From Heloderma charlesbogerti (taxonomy: Eukaryota; Chordata; Lepidosauria; Squamata; Helodermatidae), in the NCBI GenBank assembly GCA_026122225.1, contig JANEZZ010000983.1, positions 2,418,001 through 2,482,000 of the forward strand: 64,000 bases of DNA, written 5' to 3'. The notes beneath the pieces were generated by a model. It was not told the DNA's origin. It saw nothing but the letters and a program-made list of their open reading frames with translations, and made no database searches. Positions within the stretch are counted from its first letter, which is position 1. Every line of letters starts with the position of its first letter. The position numbers and the translations under genes are program-made. This document shows, piece by piece, positions 31,197 to 43,109 of this stretch.

Positions 31197-31865
31197 CACG
31201 TGCGCACACATGCATGCACGCACACAAGGTGGGTGGGGGTTGGCCTGATTTACAGGCTTGACCTGATTTACAGGCTTGAACTAGTCCATTCAGCTCTGAT
31301 TGGCTTTTATCAGCCTTGGATTGCCCAGCAAATACAGCAAAAACCAATCTTTCAGTAAATATCTTCCATGGCCATAAGAATAATCTGCTTGTTGAATCCT
31401 ACAGGTAGGGTTTAGTGACAGTTTCCTCAGCTTTCTTGGGAATCCTATTTTGTGCCCAGGTTTGTCTGCTCTCTCTTTTAAAACGGTGTGGGTGGGTGAA
31501 TTTCTGTCACAATATACATTGTTTAATATGCTTTAAAGTCAGGATTTGGGGTTGTGGGGAGGAGATTAAATAGAGCCCAGCATCATGCAACATCCTGTTT
31601 TTCTTTAAGAAAAGTGTAAAGAGCTTGACTAACTAAGTAGTTAAATCTGTGTGCATCAGCTTTTTGTTCAGTTCTGTGCTAATTCCTGAACTGCTTAGTC
31701 AACCCATAAGATTATTAAGGTTAGTAGTCAGTATTTGAAATAATGGCCATTTTCAGCTGAAATCCCTTTCAGTGCACCTCTGAAGGCCTTAGTTTTAAAA
31801 GCTTCTCCATGTTTGAGCTATAATGTTAAATGCCAGTCTTAGGGTGCAATAAACAGGGATATGCA
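30399..31865. other. Host intergenic sequence with a (TG)n microsatellite
   Basis: No gene recognised. A (TG)n/(CG/CA) mixed run lies at about 31,165-31,226. Two near-identical TTACAGGCTTGA copies lie near 31,250-31,280. Confidence 0.5.
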
Positions 31866-32006
31866 TGGTCTGCCACAGCCTTCCCCAACTTGGTGCCCTC
31901 CAGTTGTGTTGGACTACAATATCCCAATGGCCATGCTGACTGGGGATGATAGCAGTTGTACTCCAACACATCTGGAGGGTACCAGGTTGGGGAACGCAGG
32001 TCTACA
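31866..32006. mobile_element. Imperfect palindromic MITE
   Basis: CCTTCCCCAACTTGGTGCC at the left matches the reverse complement of GGTACCAGGTTGGGGAACG at the right, with inner arms TGTTGGACTACAATAT and TTGTACTCCAACACAT. It is a foldback DNA element of a type common in reptile genomes, about 140 bases long. Confidence 0.65.
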
Positions 32007-32530
32007 AAGTGACTGTCTCCCCTCCCTCCCACACACACAGACATAATGGCTGCCCTTTTATTCCTGATTTTGCAGCGAATAATAAAATCCTGCATTCAAA
32101 AGACCATGGTATCATGCAAAAACCAAAGACAAGAAGTCACTTTGTGGCAACTATCCACCTTAAAAACAGTCATGGGAATCGACCCCAGCCATGATAAAGT
32201 GAACTGAAGCAGTGGTCCAGGGTTTGCCAGAATGAGAAAACACTCCACCTTTACCATTTAAAGATAGGTTTGGTCTCAGGGCTTGGGGGGATCATGACTC
32301 AGTACTTGGTTTACTGAGGGGGCAGGACCCCTTCCATTGACTTCAACCATCTTTCCCTTGAACTGTGCTTTGTTCCTGATCATCATGCAATTAAAACAGG
32401 TGGAGCTCAACATAAGATGCTGGTATGAGCTTTTTTGTGTTTGTTTAGTTTTGCCATGTTGGAGGGCATTTGGAACCCTCTGAGCAGAAAGTTGGTGATG
32501 AAAAGGCTGAATGCCCCTCTTTCTCACTAC
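32007..32530. other. Unassigned host sequence
   Basis: No gene or repeat recognised. Confidence 0.4.
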
Positions 32531-33516
32531 TAGGGATGGCAGAGAATTCCGCCACGGATCTCGGTGATCCCCCGAACTCCGTGTCGGAACGGCCTGCCCC
32601 CCAGCTCCCCTGCGGATCCTCCCTGGGACGAGACTTACCTGGGGCGGATCTTCCGGGTGGTGGCGGCTCTGGTGGCGGTGACGGCGCAACGGCGGCAGCG
32701 GCGGCAGCGGCGGCAGTGGCCGGTCTTCCAACCAGCTGCCGCCGCCGCCATTTCCAGTGTTAAAAAAAAAAGAAGACATGATAGGCTACGTAAAGATTTA
32801 TGTAGCCTATCGTGACTAGTTTTTAAAAAAAACAATGTGATAGGCTACATAAATCTTTACATAGCCTACCATGTCTGACTTTTAAAAAAACACACGCGCA
32901 AATGCAAATGGCGGCAGCTAAGGCCACCGCCATTTGCGTTCTTTATTTTGGGCCATCTTAGTCTACGTAAATATTTACGTAGACTAAGACGGCGAAAATA
33001 AGGGGGAACGCAAATAGCGTCCGCTATGCTATTTGCGTTCCCCTTTATTTTTGCCGTCATAGTCTACGTAAATATTTATGTAGATTAAGACAGTAAAAAG
33101 AAGGAACGCAAATGACGGCGGCCATAGCCGCCCCCATTTGCATACGCGGTTGTTGTTTTTTACCTACCCAACCATGATAAGCTATGTAAAGATTTACGTA
33201 GCCTATCACGTCTTTTTTTTCTTTTTTTTTAAAACCTAGCCATGATAGGCTACATAAATCTTTAGGTAGCCTATCACGTCTTTTTTTTTTACACAAGCCT
33301 GGAAATGCTGGCAGTGGCAGCCGGTCGGACGACTGGCTGCTGCCGCCGGAGCCACCGCCGGAGCCACCGCCGCACGGAAGATCCACCCCAGGTGAGTCTC
33401 ATCCTGGGGGGGATCTGCAGGGGGGTGGCAGGCCGTTCCGCCACGGGGTTCGGGGGGCCGAATGCACTGGCATTCGGCCTCACCGAGATCCATGGCGGAA
33501 TTTTCTGACATCCCTA
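32531..33516. mobile_element. FB-hAT with B/B ends and no target duplication
   Basis: Both ends are of the GAGAATTCCGCC type: TAGGGATGGCAGAG at the left, and GGCGGAATTTTCTGACATCCCTA at the right. The left flank is CTCACTAC (unassigned sequence) and the right flank GGCATGGG (L2), so no duplication. The foldback centre is the AACGCAAATAGCGTCCGC hairpin near 33,024. Donors point outward near 32,635 (reverse) and 33,389 (GGTGAGT). Confidence 0.85.
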
Positions 33517-35415
33517 GGCATGGGACAGGAACGGCCTTGGTCGCCTTGGTGAATGATATGAGGAGGGTTCTGGATAGGGGTGAATGCTCCTTCCTTGTTC
33601 TCCTCGACCTCTCAGCAGCTTTTGATACTGTTGACCACGGTATTGTCCTGGACTGCCTGGAGGGATTGGGCATTAGAGACACCGTATTGCGGTGGTTCCG
33701 GTCCTTCCTCTCCAGCAGGTACCAGAAGGTAGCACTGGGAGAGGAGGTTTTGGACCCGTGGCCACTCACTTGTGGGGTGCCACAGGATTCCATCCTCTCC
33801 CCGATGCTATTTAACATCTATGTGAAGCCGCTGGGGGCTATCATCAGGAGGTTTGGGGTGCAGTGTCATCAATATGTGGATGACACACAGCTCTACCTCT
33901 CATTCAAATCTTCACCAAGGTTTGCTGTAGAATCCCTGTCCAAATGTCTGGAGATGGTGAGTGGCTGGATGGGGAGGAATAAGCTGCAGTTGAACCCTGA
34001 CGAGACCAAGGTACTTTTGGTGGGAGACAAGAGGAGGCTGGGGGATATTGACCTGGTATTGAATGGGGTACGGCTACCCTTGAAGGATCAGATCCACAGC
34101 CTGGGGGTCATTTTGGACTCCCAGCTGTCCATGGAGGCTCAGGTGTCAGCTGTGAGTCGGACAGTGCTGTATCAACTCCATCTGATACAGCAGCTGCACC
34201 CCTTCCTTCCTGACCATCTGCTCCCATCAGTAGTACATGCCCTGGTCTCCTCTCATTTAGACTACTGTAATGCACTCTACATAGGTTACCCCTGAAGATG
34301 GTTCAGAAGCTGCAGCTGGTACAGAATGCGGCGGCTCACCTGATCAAAGGCAGCCGCCAGCAAGATTGCATCACTCCAGTGCTGAAGGAGTTGCACTGGT
34401 TACCAGTTGTTTTCCAGGCCAAATTCAAGGTGTTGGTTTTGACCTTTAAAACCCTATATGGTTCTGGCCCAGCTTATCTTAAGGAGCGCCTCCAGAACAC
34501 CAGACAGGCCGTTTAACAAGATCAGCCTCGGATGGCCTTCTCTCTGTGCCATCAGCCAGGACAGCTAGACTGGTGGGGACTAGGGATGTTAGAGAATTCC
34601 GCCACGGATCCCAGGGGGGCCGAATTCCAGTGAATTCGGCCCCCTGGAATCTGTGGCAGAATGGAGCAACCCGCCCCACCACCCCGCAAAAGCCCCCCAG
34701 AACGGAGCCTACCTGGAGGCAGCTCTGGCTCTGGCTTTGGCTCTGGTGGTGGCTCCAGCAGCAGCGGTGGCAGCTCCAGCCGCTGCTGGGCTGCTGTAGA
34801 TGCAAATGGCGTCCTGAGTAGGGGACGCCATTTGCATCCCTATGGTAGCCCGCGATAGGCTACGTAAATATTTACGTAGCCTATCACAGCTAAAGCGGGG
34901 ACACAAATGGCATCCCCTACTCAGGATGCCATTTTCATCCGCAGCAGCCCAGCAGCGGCTGGATGCCCCACTGCAGGTTGGCCTGGCCGCGGAGCGGTGC
35001 TGGCTAGACAGGACTCCAGGGGGGAGGAACGGATTGCCTCCTCCCCATTGAGGATTTTGGGGGAAGGGATGGAATGCCTCCTCCCCACCATGGATGTCCC
35101 TGGATGAAACCAGGTAAGTGTTTCATACATCCCTAGTTGGGACTAGGGAGAGGGCCTTTTCTGTGGTGGTCCCCACTCTGTGGAACTCCCTTCCTAGGGA
35201 ACTTCGCCATGCCCCCTCTTTAATGAGCTTCCACTATGCATTAAAAATGTGGTTGTTTAGGCAGGCATTTGGGGTGGGTTAGAGTACTTTGGAAAATGTA
35301 TTTATTGTAGAATTTTATTGTCTACAACTGTTAAATTATATACATCATCCAGAGTGGCTGGGTGACCAGCCAGATGGGCAATTAATAAATTTAATAAATA
35401 AATAAATAAATAAAA
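33517..35415 (+). mobile_element. L2-type LINE, + strand, split by an FB-hAT
   Basis: Pieces are 33517-34580 and 35136-35415. Translation shows GTALVALVNDMRR, FDTVDHGIVLDCLEGLG, CGVPQDSILSPMLFNIYVK, YVDDTQLYLSF (catalytic motif intact), HLDYCNALYIGYP and then a stop near 34,295. The 3' end is AATTAATAAATTTAATAAAT followed by (AAAT)n. It starts exactly at the right end of the B/B FB-hAT. Confidence 0.9.
34581..35135 (-). mobile_element. FB-hAT foldback element in L2
   Basis: Ends TAGGGATGTTAGAG and TACATCCCTA with duplication GTGGGGAC / GTTGGGAC. One of the shortest copies: a single central GATAGGCTACGTAAATATTTACGTAGCCTATC hairpin (34,854-34,887) flanked by two AATGGC(A/G)TCC hairpins. Outward donors lie near 34,708 (reverse) and 35,113. 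Confidence 0.92.
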
Positions 35416-35610
35416 TGTCAGGGCTGTATAGTTTGCCCCTGTGTAAGAATGAAAAGGAAACCTTTAAGTCTGAGGTATGGCTAAGAAGCGTCTGCAATGA
35501 AAACTCATTTTGTATTTCTAGGGGCATGGGATTGTATCAAATGTTAGGCCTACTAAGAGTACACGCACTGAAATGAATGGAACTGAAGTTAGACTAACAT
35601 TGGATACAAC

Positions 35611-36577
35611 TAGGGATGGCGGAGAATTTCTCCACGAATCTTCGGGAGGCCGAGCACCGTGGCATTCCCCCCCCGAAAGTGTTGGGGAAATTCTCCGCCG
35701 GCCCCCCCCCCGGGATGGGACTTACCTTCAGCGAATGTCCCTCTCGGCGGCGGGTCCCGGCGGCGGTTCAGCGGCGTTTTGTTGGGGGCGGGGGCGGCGG
35801 CCGGTCTCCTGACCGGCTGCCGCCGCCGCCATTACAAAATAAAAAAGTAAAACACACACACACACACACCCATGATAGGCTACGTGACGATTTATGTAGC
35901 CTATCACGGCTAGATTTCCAAAGTCAGCCATGATAGGCTACGTAAATCGTCACGTAGCCTATCATGGGTGACTTTGGGGGGGAAAAGAAAAAGCGTGTAC
36001 GCAAATGGCGGCTGCCCATGGGCGCCGCCATTTGCGTTCCTTATTTTGGCACATCTAGTCTACGTAAAGATTTACGTAGACTACGGCGAAAATAAGGGCA
36101 ACGCAAATCGCGTTCCCTTATTTTCGCCGTAGTCTACGTAAATCTTTACGTAGACTAGACGTGCCAAAATAAGGAATGCAAATGGTGGCGCCCATGGGCC
36201 GCCGCCATTTGCGTACGCGCTTTTTTTTCCCCCAAAGTCACCCGTGATAGGCTACGTGATGATTAACATAGCCTATCATGGCTGACTTTGGAAATATAGC
36301 CATAATAGTCTACATTAATCGTTATGTAGCCTATCACGGGGTTGTTGTTTTTTTGTTTTTTACTTTTTCTTTCGCAGCCGGGGAGACGGGGCGCTTCTCC
36401 CCGGCCTGAATTTCGGCCAGGTGAGGCAGGGCGCCTCCCCCCCCCGGCCTGAATTTCGGCCGGGCGAGGTGGCATGCCTCCTCCCCCTCGCCGGAACTTC
36501 GGGGGGAGAAGTGAAGCGTCTCCCCCCCATCACGGAAAAAGCTGCGGGACAAGGTAAGTCCCTTTCGTACATCCCTA
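35611..36577 (-). mobile_element. FB-hAT foldback element, intact ends
   Basis: Ends TAGGGATGGCGGAG and TACATCCCTA with perfect duplication GATACAAC (35603-35610, 36578-36585). A full foldback centred near 36,102 (GGGCAACGCAAATCGCG) with two GATAGGCTACGT hairpins per arm. Outward donors lie near 35,722 (reverse) and 36,553. Confidence 0.93.
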
Positions 36578-36585
36578 GATACAAC

Positions 36586-36990
36586 TAGGCATGTTGGAGA
36601 CATTCGAGATGGACTAAAATGAGCTCAGATTTTTAAGAACCCAACCTGCAGAATCCACTGCAGAGTGACCCCCTCAAGCTGCGTGGAGTCCATGGGCTTT
36701 CGGATGTTTATTTGTTTTTTTACTTTCCCAAAATTTACACATATTTATGTGTAGGAAAATACATGATTTTCTGCTGAGGAAAAGTGAGATGGAATGGGGG
36801 ACAATACCCTAAATGTTGCATACTGAAGTAAGTTATGTAAATGATTACAAAACCTCTTACATAATTGTTTGTGTATTTTTCCGCATGATGTAAAAAATTA
36901 CATCCATCTGTGAGTGGACAACAGAACAGAAGGCACCTGACAATCCACAAAACACAGCAGAGCTGATTTTACACAGTCCATACATCCCTA
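36586..36990. mobile_element. Second hAT-like element abutting the first at the same target
   Basis: Ends TAGGCATGTTGGAG and TCCATACATCCCTA. The left flank GATACAAC (shared with the preceding FB-hAT) and right flank GAAACAAC (36991-36998) agree at 7 of 8 bases. The interior lacks the FB-hAT hairpins and is AT-rich with TTACACATATTTATGTGTA, so it is a different hAT-type subfamily. Confidence 0.55.
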
Positions 36991-37078
36991 GAAACAACCC
37001 ACTGAATACAGCCCATGGTACTGATCGTGATGTAAATCAGACTGGCTGTGTCTGCTCAGTTCTGCCCCCCTGTAATAC

Positions 37079-37727
37079 TAGGGATGGCGGAGAATTCCAC
37101 CACGGATCTCAGTGAGGCCAAATGCCAGTGCATTTGGCCCCCCGAAATCCGTGGCAGAACAAAGCCCCCCCCCGCCTGACCACCCCGTGAAAGGTGTGCG
37201 AAATGGAGCACCTACCTGGTGCCATTCGTGCTGCTTTGCGAATGGCAGCCGCCATAGCGGCTGCCATTTGCGTCCCTTTTTTTCGCTGTGATAGGCTACG
37301 TAAATACTTACATAGCCTATCACAGCTAATGCAGGGATGCCATTTGCGTCCTTACTTAGGCTGTGATAGGCTACATAAATATTTTTTCCCTATCATGGGA
37401 AAAAAAAGGGAACGCAAATGGTGGCCGCCATAGCCGCTGCCATTTGCGTTCCCTTTTTTTTGCTGTGATAGGCTATGTAAATATTTACGTAGCCTATCAT
37501 GGTGAAAAAAAGGGATGCAAATGGTGACCGCTACGGCGGCTGCGATTTGCATCCCTGCGCAGCCCAGCAGCGGCTGGATGTTGCTGCGGGCGGCCCCGGC
37601 TGGCAGCTCCGCGGCATCGCCATGGAGTGGAGCCAGCCAGTGAGGATTTCGGGGGGAGGGACGGAGCGCTTCCCCCCCACTGCAGATGTCACGAAACAAA
37701 ACAGGTAAGTCATTTCATACATCTCTA
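37079..37727 (-). mobile_element. FB-hAT foldback element, short form
   Basis: Ends TAGGGATGGCGGAG and CATCTCTA with perfect duplication TGTAATAC (37071-37078, 37728-37735). GATAGGCTAC hairpins lie at 37,290-37,322, 37,366-37,397 (damaged) and 37,467-37,499, with AATGG(C/T) hairpins between. Outward donors lie near 37,213 (reverse) and 37,703. Confidence 0.92.
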
Positions 37728-37803
37728 TGTAATACTTGCTTGACCTGTGCTTTTGTAAATGAAAATTATTATGAAGATAGCAGAAATATCCTCTTCTCCT
37801 AAA

Positions 37804-37940
37804 GCAGGGGTGCTCAACCTGTGGCACTCCAAGTGTTTTGGCCTAAAGTGGCCATCAGCCCTAGCCAGTATAGCCAGTGGTGAGGGTTGATGGGAGCTGT
37901 AGGTCCAAACATCTGGAGCCCATCCATGTCCTAAGGAAAA
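37804..37940. mobile_element. hAT-like palindromic MITE fragment
   Basis: Begins CAGGGGTGCTCAACCTGTGG with TGGCCATCAGCC and GTTGATGGGAGCTGTAGGTC. It resembles the MITE at 31,866 and common reptile hAT MITEs. The right end is degenerate. Confidence 0.45.
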
Positions 37941-38674
37941 TGACTCTGACAAGGCTAATCAGTCACAGAGGAAAAATATCCAGTACCTTTCTGGATCGTG
38001 TATTGTCACTACAGATATGTTTGCAACATTTCCCAGTATGCTAAGAAGAGAATTTTGCCATTATATCAACATAGATTTGGTCATATAACTGATTTATGAA
38101 TAAAACAGAAAGCCTGTCTTCTGAACAAACTCTTTGCGTTGTGAATTAGTTTAATCGACCCTTCCTTTTGATCAGTAGCAGTCCTAGACTCAGAAATCGG
38201 GTGAGAGTTTCAGCTCATGCAAGTCTCCCTTTGCAAACATCTCCCTTTATAAATTTATAGGCAATAAAGCTTAGCTTCAAGCACTTCAAAAGTTGCACTT
38301 ACCACTCCAGCTGTAGTTTCTGAAGAAGCTCAGTACACATCCCTTGTACAGTTTAACTGACCCAATTTTAACCTGTATTGCGACAGTTTAAGACAACAGC
38401 ACTTGAGTAGAAACAAATGCACTCTTGTTCTCATTCCTAGGTATATGTGGCCACATATCAATGGCTGCTCTAGTACTTTTTAAGATATGGCACTGAATAT
38501 GGAGGCCCTGCTTCTGTTTACCCAGCAGTTTACCTAGTTTACCCGGTGGTAAAGTAGTTCCCATACTCTGCCATAACTAAGCCTAAGTACGTGTTATTGA
38601 AATGATCACATATTCTTCCCCTGTTTACCCCAGCTCCACTTCCCTACCTTTCCTCTGTTCTCTCCCCTGTATCA
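37941..38674. other. Unassigned host sequence
   Basis: No gene or repeat recognised. Confidence 0.4.
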
Positions 38675-39205
38675 AATTTTATTATTTAAGATCTTTATAC
38701 AGTATATTGCCTTTATAGGCAGAAACCTTTCTCAAGGTGGTTTACAAAATAAAACATATATATCAATTAACTAAAACAGCAGTATTAAAATATTATTCTA
38801 GTACAAATGAAAAAATAAAAAGTGGTGACAGTGAAAAACATGGATCGATTAAAAAGGGGATGAAACATCCAGGTCTTTAAGGCCCATTTAAAAATAGTCA
38901 GGGAGTAGCCAGGTGTACCTCCTGCAGAAGGGCATTCCACAAGGATGGAGCCACCACAGAGAAGGCCCTGTCTTTTGTATCTGCCAGCTTGATAGATCTT
39001 ACCAGCGGGCATGTTGGCAGGCCCTCCGTGTCCAATTTTAGGGTTCAGATTGGTTCATACAGATGCTGGCAGTCCCAAGCCATTTAAACCTTTAAAGGTA
39101 ATCATCAGCTCTTTAGTTTGGGCCCAGAAGCGTGCTTGCAATTTTAGATTGTCAGGTCCTTGGGAGGGACCTGTCCTCTTGTATGCCATAAAGTGCTGTG
39201 CACGC
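38675..39205 (-). mobile_element. Degenerate L2-like LINE 3' fragment, - strand
   Basis: GGGCATTCCACAAGGATGG, GCCACCACAGAGAAGGCCCT and GTTTGGGCCCAGAAGCG follow the order of the L2 3' coding region seen at 23.2-23.4 kb. The left end resembles a LINE tail with ATTATTTAAG and GGTGGTTTACAAAATA. It is too decayed to give a long frame. Confidence 0.6.
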
Positions 39206-40065
39206 TGATGACATATATAAATAATAAATTTCCAAATGTTAGACTGTCTTGGGGCAAAGACTATCTGAAAAACACCCACTGCAATTTCCTTTAAACATAT
39301 AGTATATCATTAACATTATTTCATTTTAGGATTACAACATTTAACTAATCAATTGATTATATTAATTTAGGGATGTGGAAACTCAGGCCCATGGGCTGGT
39401 TCCAATGCTCAGCACCCAAGAAATGCAACCTTTCTCTGGTGCTGAGCAGGGCAACACAGTCCCTTTCTCCATGGAAAGAGAGGGATGGAGTGATTGGTCC
39501 AGGTCTGGGGGTGACAAAGCAACACTTCTAGGACTGTTCCACCACAGCCAGCAAATGTGAAGGAGGAGGAGAATCCATCTACTCTATGGTATCCCGCTAC
39601 TAGTAAATAAATTAAATGTGGAGGAACAGCCCTTAGGTTATCCCCCTGCTAGTCCCAACAAATGTATTTCTGTTTTTTATCCAATTCCTCTGCCATCCTG
39701 AAACTTACACCCTCTTACTTATTAAACTCTTTTTATTCCTACCATAGCAGAGCATAGGCATGGGACAAAACAAACCAGATGTTAATAAAATATTAAACAA
39801 AGATATGGCAAAAACTATTAATAAAAATAGAACAACAGAACTTCCTAAATTATCATTGCTGTTTCATATGTCTCACTGTGTGTCATATATATATATATAT
39901 ATATGAGGTTATTATTACCATCAGAATCTGATTATGGAAGTTATAGTTTCTCTCCCTAACTAACCATAGACCAATTCCCTTATCAAGCTCCACCACAGGC
40001 TGACAGGCCTGGCAATTTGGGCTTGATAAGCAGTGTTGCCGCTGGTAGGATTTGGCTGCTAGGGA
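39206..40065. other. Unassigned host sequence
   Basis: No gene recognised. An (AT)n run lies at 39,887-39,904. Confidence 0.4.
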
Positions 40066-40948
40066 CAGGGATGTACGAAAGTCACTTACCTTTCCGCCAA
40101 TTATGTTTATGGGGGGGGAGGCCTTCCGTCCCTCCCCCCGGAATCCTTGACAGGGGGGGAGGCGATCCTGTCCTCCCCCCCCGGAATCCTCGACAGCCAG
40201 CTGTGCTCCGTGGCAGCTCTGCAGAGCAGCTGACCAGGCCCAGCCCAGGCCAGAGCCTTCCACAGCCGGATTTCCAGCCACGGAGGGCTCTGGGTATAAA
40301 AACAAAACCGCGTACGCAAATGGCGGCAGCCTCGGCCGCCACCATTTGCGTTCCTTATTTTTCGCCATCTTAGTCTACGTAAATATTTACGTAGACTATT
40401 ACGGAGAAAACAAAGGGGAACGCAAATAGCGTAGCAGGCGCTATTTGCGTCCCTTTTTGATTTGCCGTTTTAGCCTACGTAAATATTTACGTAGGCTAAA
40501 ATGGCAAATCAAAAAGGAACACAAATAGCGCCTGCTATGCTATTTGCATTCACCTTTGTTTTCGCCGTAATAGTCTACGTAAATATTTACGTAGACTAAG
40601 ATGGCGAAAAATAAGGAACGCAAATGGTGGCGGCCATAGCCGCCGACATTTGTGTACGCGTTTTTTTTTTAACCCATTTTTTTTATGTAGCCTATCACAT
40701 CCTTGTAAAAAGAAAAACACACCTCCAGACTGCCAATGGCGGTGGCAGCAGCCAGTCAGAAGACCAGCCGCCACCGCCGCCACCGCCGAAGCTGCCGCCG
40801 GAGCCGCCGCCACCCGGAACATCCGCCCCAGGTAAGTCTCGTCCTGGGGGAGATCCGCGAGGGAGCAGGGGGGTGGCAGACCATTCCGCCACAGATTTCG
40901 GGGGGCCGAATGCACTGGCATTCGGTCTCACCGAGATCCGTGGCAGAA
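40066..40948 (+). mobile_element. FB-hAT foldback element, right end lost
   Basis: Starts CAGGGATGTACGAAAGTCAC (C in place of the usual T) and is a good foldback centred near 40,475, with GCCTACGTAAATATTTACGTAGGC in the middle, two AACGCAAATAGCG hairpins and two GTCTACGTAAATATTTACGTAGAC hairpins. The right end stops within CCGTGGCAGAA and lacks the CATCCCTA terminus, so no duplication can be seen. A donor CCCCAG|GTAAGTC lies at 40,831/40,832. Confidence 0.88.
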
Positions 40949-42706
40949 GTCACAACCCTGTTTTCTTTGTAAGGTGTCTGATGATCTTGCAATTACTTGC
41001 TGTTTCTCGTCAAATGATGCTTAGAATATTCAGTAGCAATTCCAGGTCACTATCTTGATTTAAATTTTTTCAATTAAAAAAATGTGGAGTCATGATTTGT
41101 TGGAAACAAACACTCTGTACTCTCTCTCCACTCCCCAGTCTAAATTTTATAAGATTGTGTCCACTATAATTTTCAAGTGCTTCTCAATTACATCAAATTC
41201 CACCCCGTAGGATAAAATGCAAAGGATGAAATTTTGAGTAGGTAGGTAGTTATTGGGAGTTGATTGGGTATTCAGAATATTATAGCTGTTTGTTGCTTTC
41301 TGGTTCCAGAATTCAGCTCATTTTAATGGTCTGGGTTGAATATACAGTTGACGAACGGTTGAAGAATGTTGTACGATGAGTTCTTAACATATTATTTCAA
41401 TCACCTGCTGAGATTTAGAAGAGCATTTACTAGAGCTGTTACCTGATTAAAGAAATCTTACTTCCTTGATTGTATCAGTTTCCATCAATTAATCAATGGA
41501 TTAATTCATTAAATTCGCATACTTCTGCACATGCATACAACTAATCGGTTTGAATAAAAGGAATATGCTTCATGTATCAAACTACTCAGAGGTAAGTTCC
41601 AACTGATTTCAGTAGGGCTTACTTCCAAGAAATCTGCCAAACTAACATTTTATTTTCCGCTATTTCTGGCATGATGTCTTGCTTTCATGTTTAGATGTGG
41701 GGTTCTTTGCCAAGCTGACTCCTTTAAGAGATGAGGTGAAGACCACCGATGGTCCTGACATGGTGCTGGGGTTACATCCAAGACTAGATCTAAACTAGTG
41801 CTTTTCATCAGTACTGAAGTGCACTGATAACTGTTGGGGCATGTTACACATTACATTACATTACATTACACTTTTCTCATGTTGTTTCTACTTTTTTATT
41901 CCATAATATCCAAAATACCACAACAGCTGTCACTGAGTGTGCTACAAGGTATATGCAAGAGGGATATAGCATTACCATGATGGGATCATATCGGTATGGC
42001 ACCAGGTGTAGATCTGGCCCAGACCTCCTTGTCTATGTCTCATTCTTTCTTGCCATCCTATTGTCCAAGCATGTGGGGTTGGCAGGCATGCTTTTAGAGG
42101 AGGGGGAGAGGAATGCCTCTTCTAAAATGGTACCTTAATTGTTTAGAAAGTCTTTAACAGATCACATATATTAAATATTTAAGTATTGCAACCCCTTTAC
42201 CACTAATCAAATGCACTCTTATGCAACTTCTAAGAAATCTCAAAAGATAGATGTTAGATCTTTTCATTAAATGAATCATTCAGCCAACCATAAGGTTGCC
42301 TTTACTAGAGCAACTGTCAGGGTGATTGAACTGCAGATCTCACCACCCAGCTCCACCAGCCACCCAGTGTATCACTGTGGAAAGACCCAAGTAGCTTGAT
42401 CAGTTTTTTGCTTTGTTCCATGCCTCCCCACGATGATTGGTCTCTAGCCATTCCTGAATCTCTATAAATGTTCGATTGATTGATTGATTTGATTTGTATA
42501 CCACCCAACTGGCAAATACCCTTGTATACTCTGTATACTCTGTATACCAAAGAGCCTACTATGTGCAGCTCACAGACTCTGGTCCTTCTTTGCTTCTCTT
42601 CCTAATTCTTTGAGCCTTTCCCTGGTTCATCGACCCCAGTCCCACTTCTGTTTCCATACTTGCCTTGCCTTTTGGAACTGACCTCCTCTTGCCCCTCTAA
42701 CCATTA
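40949..42706. other. Host intergenic sequence
   Basis: No gene recognised. A short (ACATT)n run lies at 41,846-41,872, and a LINE-tail-like (GATT)n followed by TATACCACCCAACTGGC near 42,475-42,515. Confidence 0.45.
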
Positions 42707-42985
42707 GTTAGGGATGTCAGAGAATTCTGCCATGGACTGAAATGGGATCGAATTCCCTTCAGTATGTGCCACGGAATCCTCTGCAGAACGGCACCACAAA
42801 GTCCTACAGAGCCAGCAGTCATGCGGCTTTTTTTTCGTCGTCCGCAAAGAGTCGCAAAATTTTCTTAAATAAAAATGCAGTGTAGTATATTCCGATAATA
42901 AATACATAAGTTTTTTTAAAAAATGAATTGTGCTCACCAGCTTGTTTGTGGGTGTTCTTTTTAAATTGAAATCCTCCATCTCTGT
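42707..42985. mobile_element. Diverged hAT-like element with an FB-hAT B-type end
   Basis: Starts TAGGGATGTCAGAGAATTCTG like the FB-hAT B end, but the interior is AT-rich with none of the family hairpins, and no clear right terminus is seen. It may be an older hAT subfamily sharing the terminal sequence. Confidence 0.4.
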
Positions 42986-43109
42986 TTACTTTCAGCCAAA
43001 AAACTTCCTCTTCCTAGGGGCTTCCCAAAAGAAGGCTGTCTTAGATGTGCCTGAGCAATAAACTATTTGTTTAAAGCAATGCTGTTTTAAAGAAAGAAAA
43101 ATGACCATG

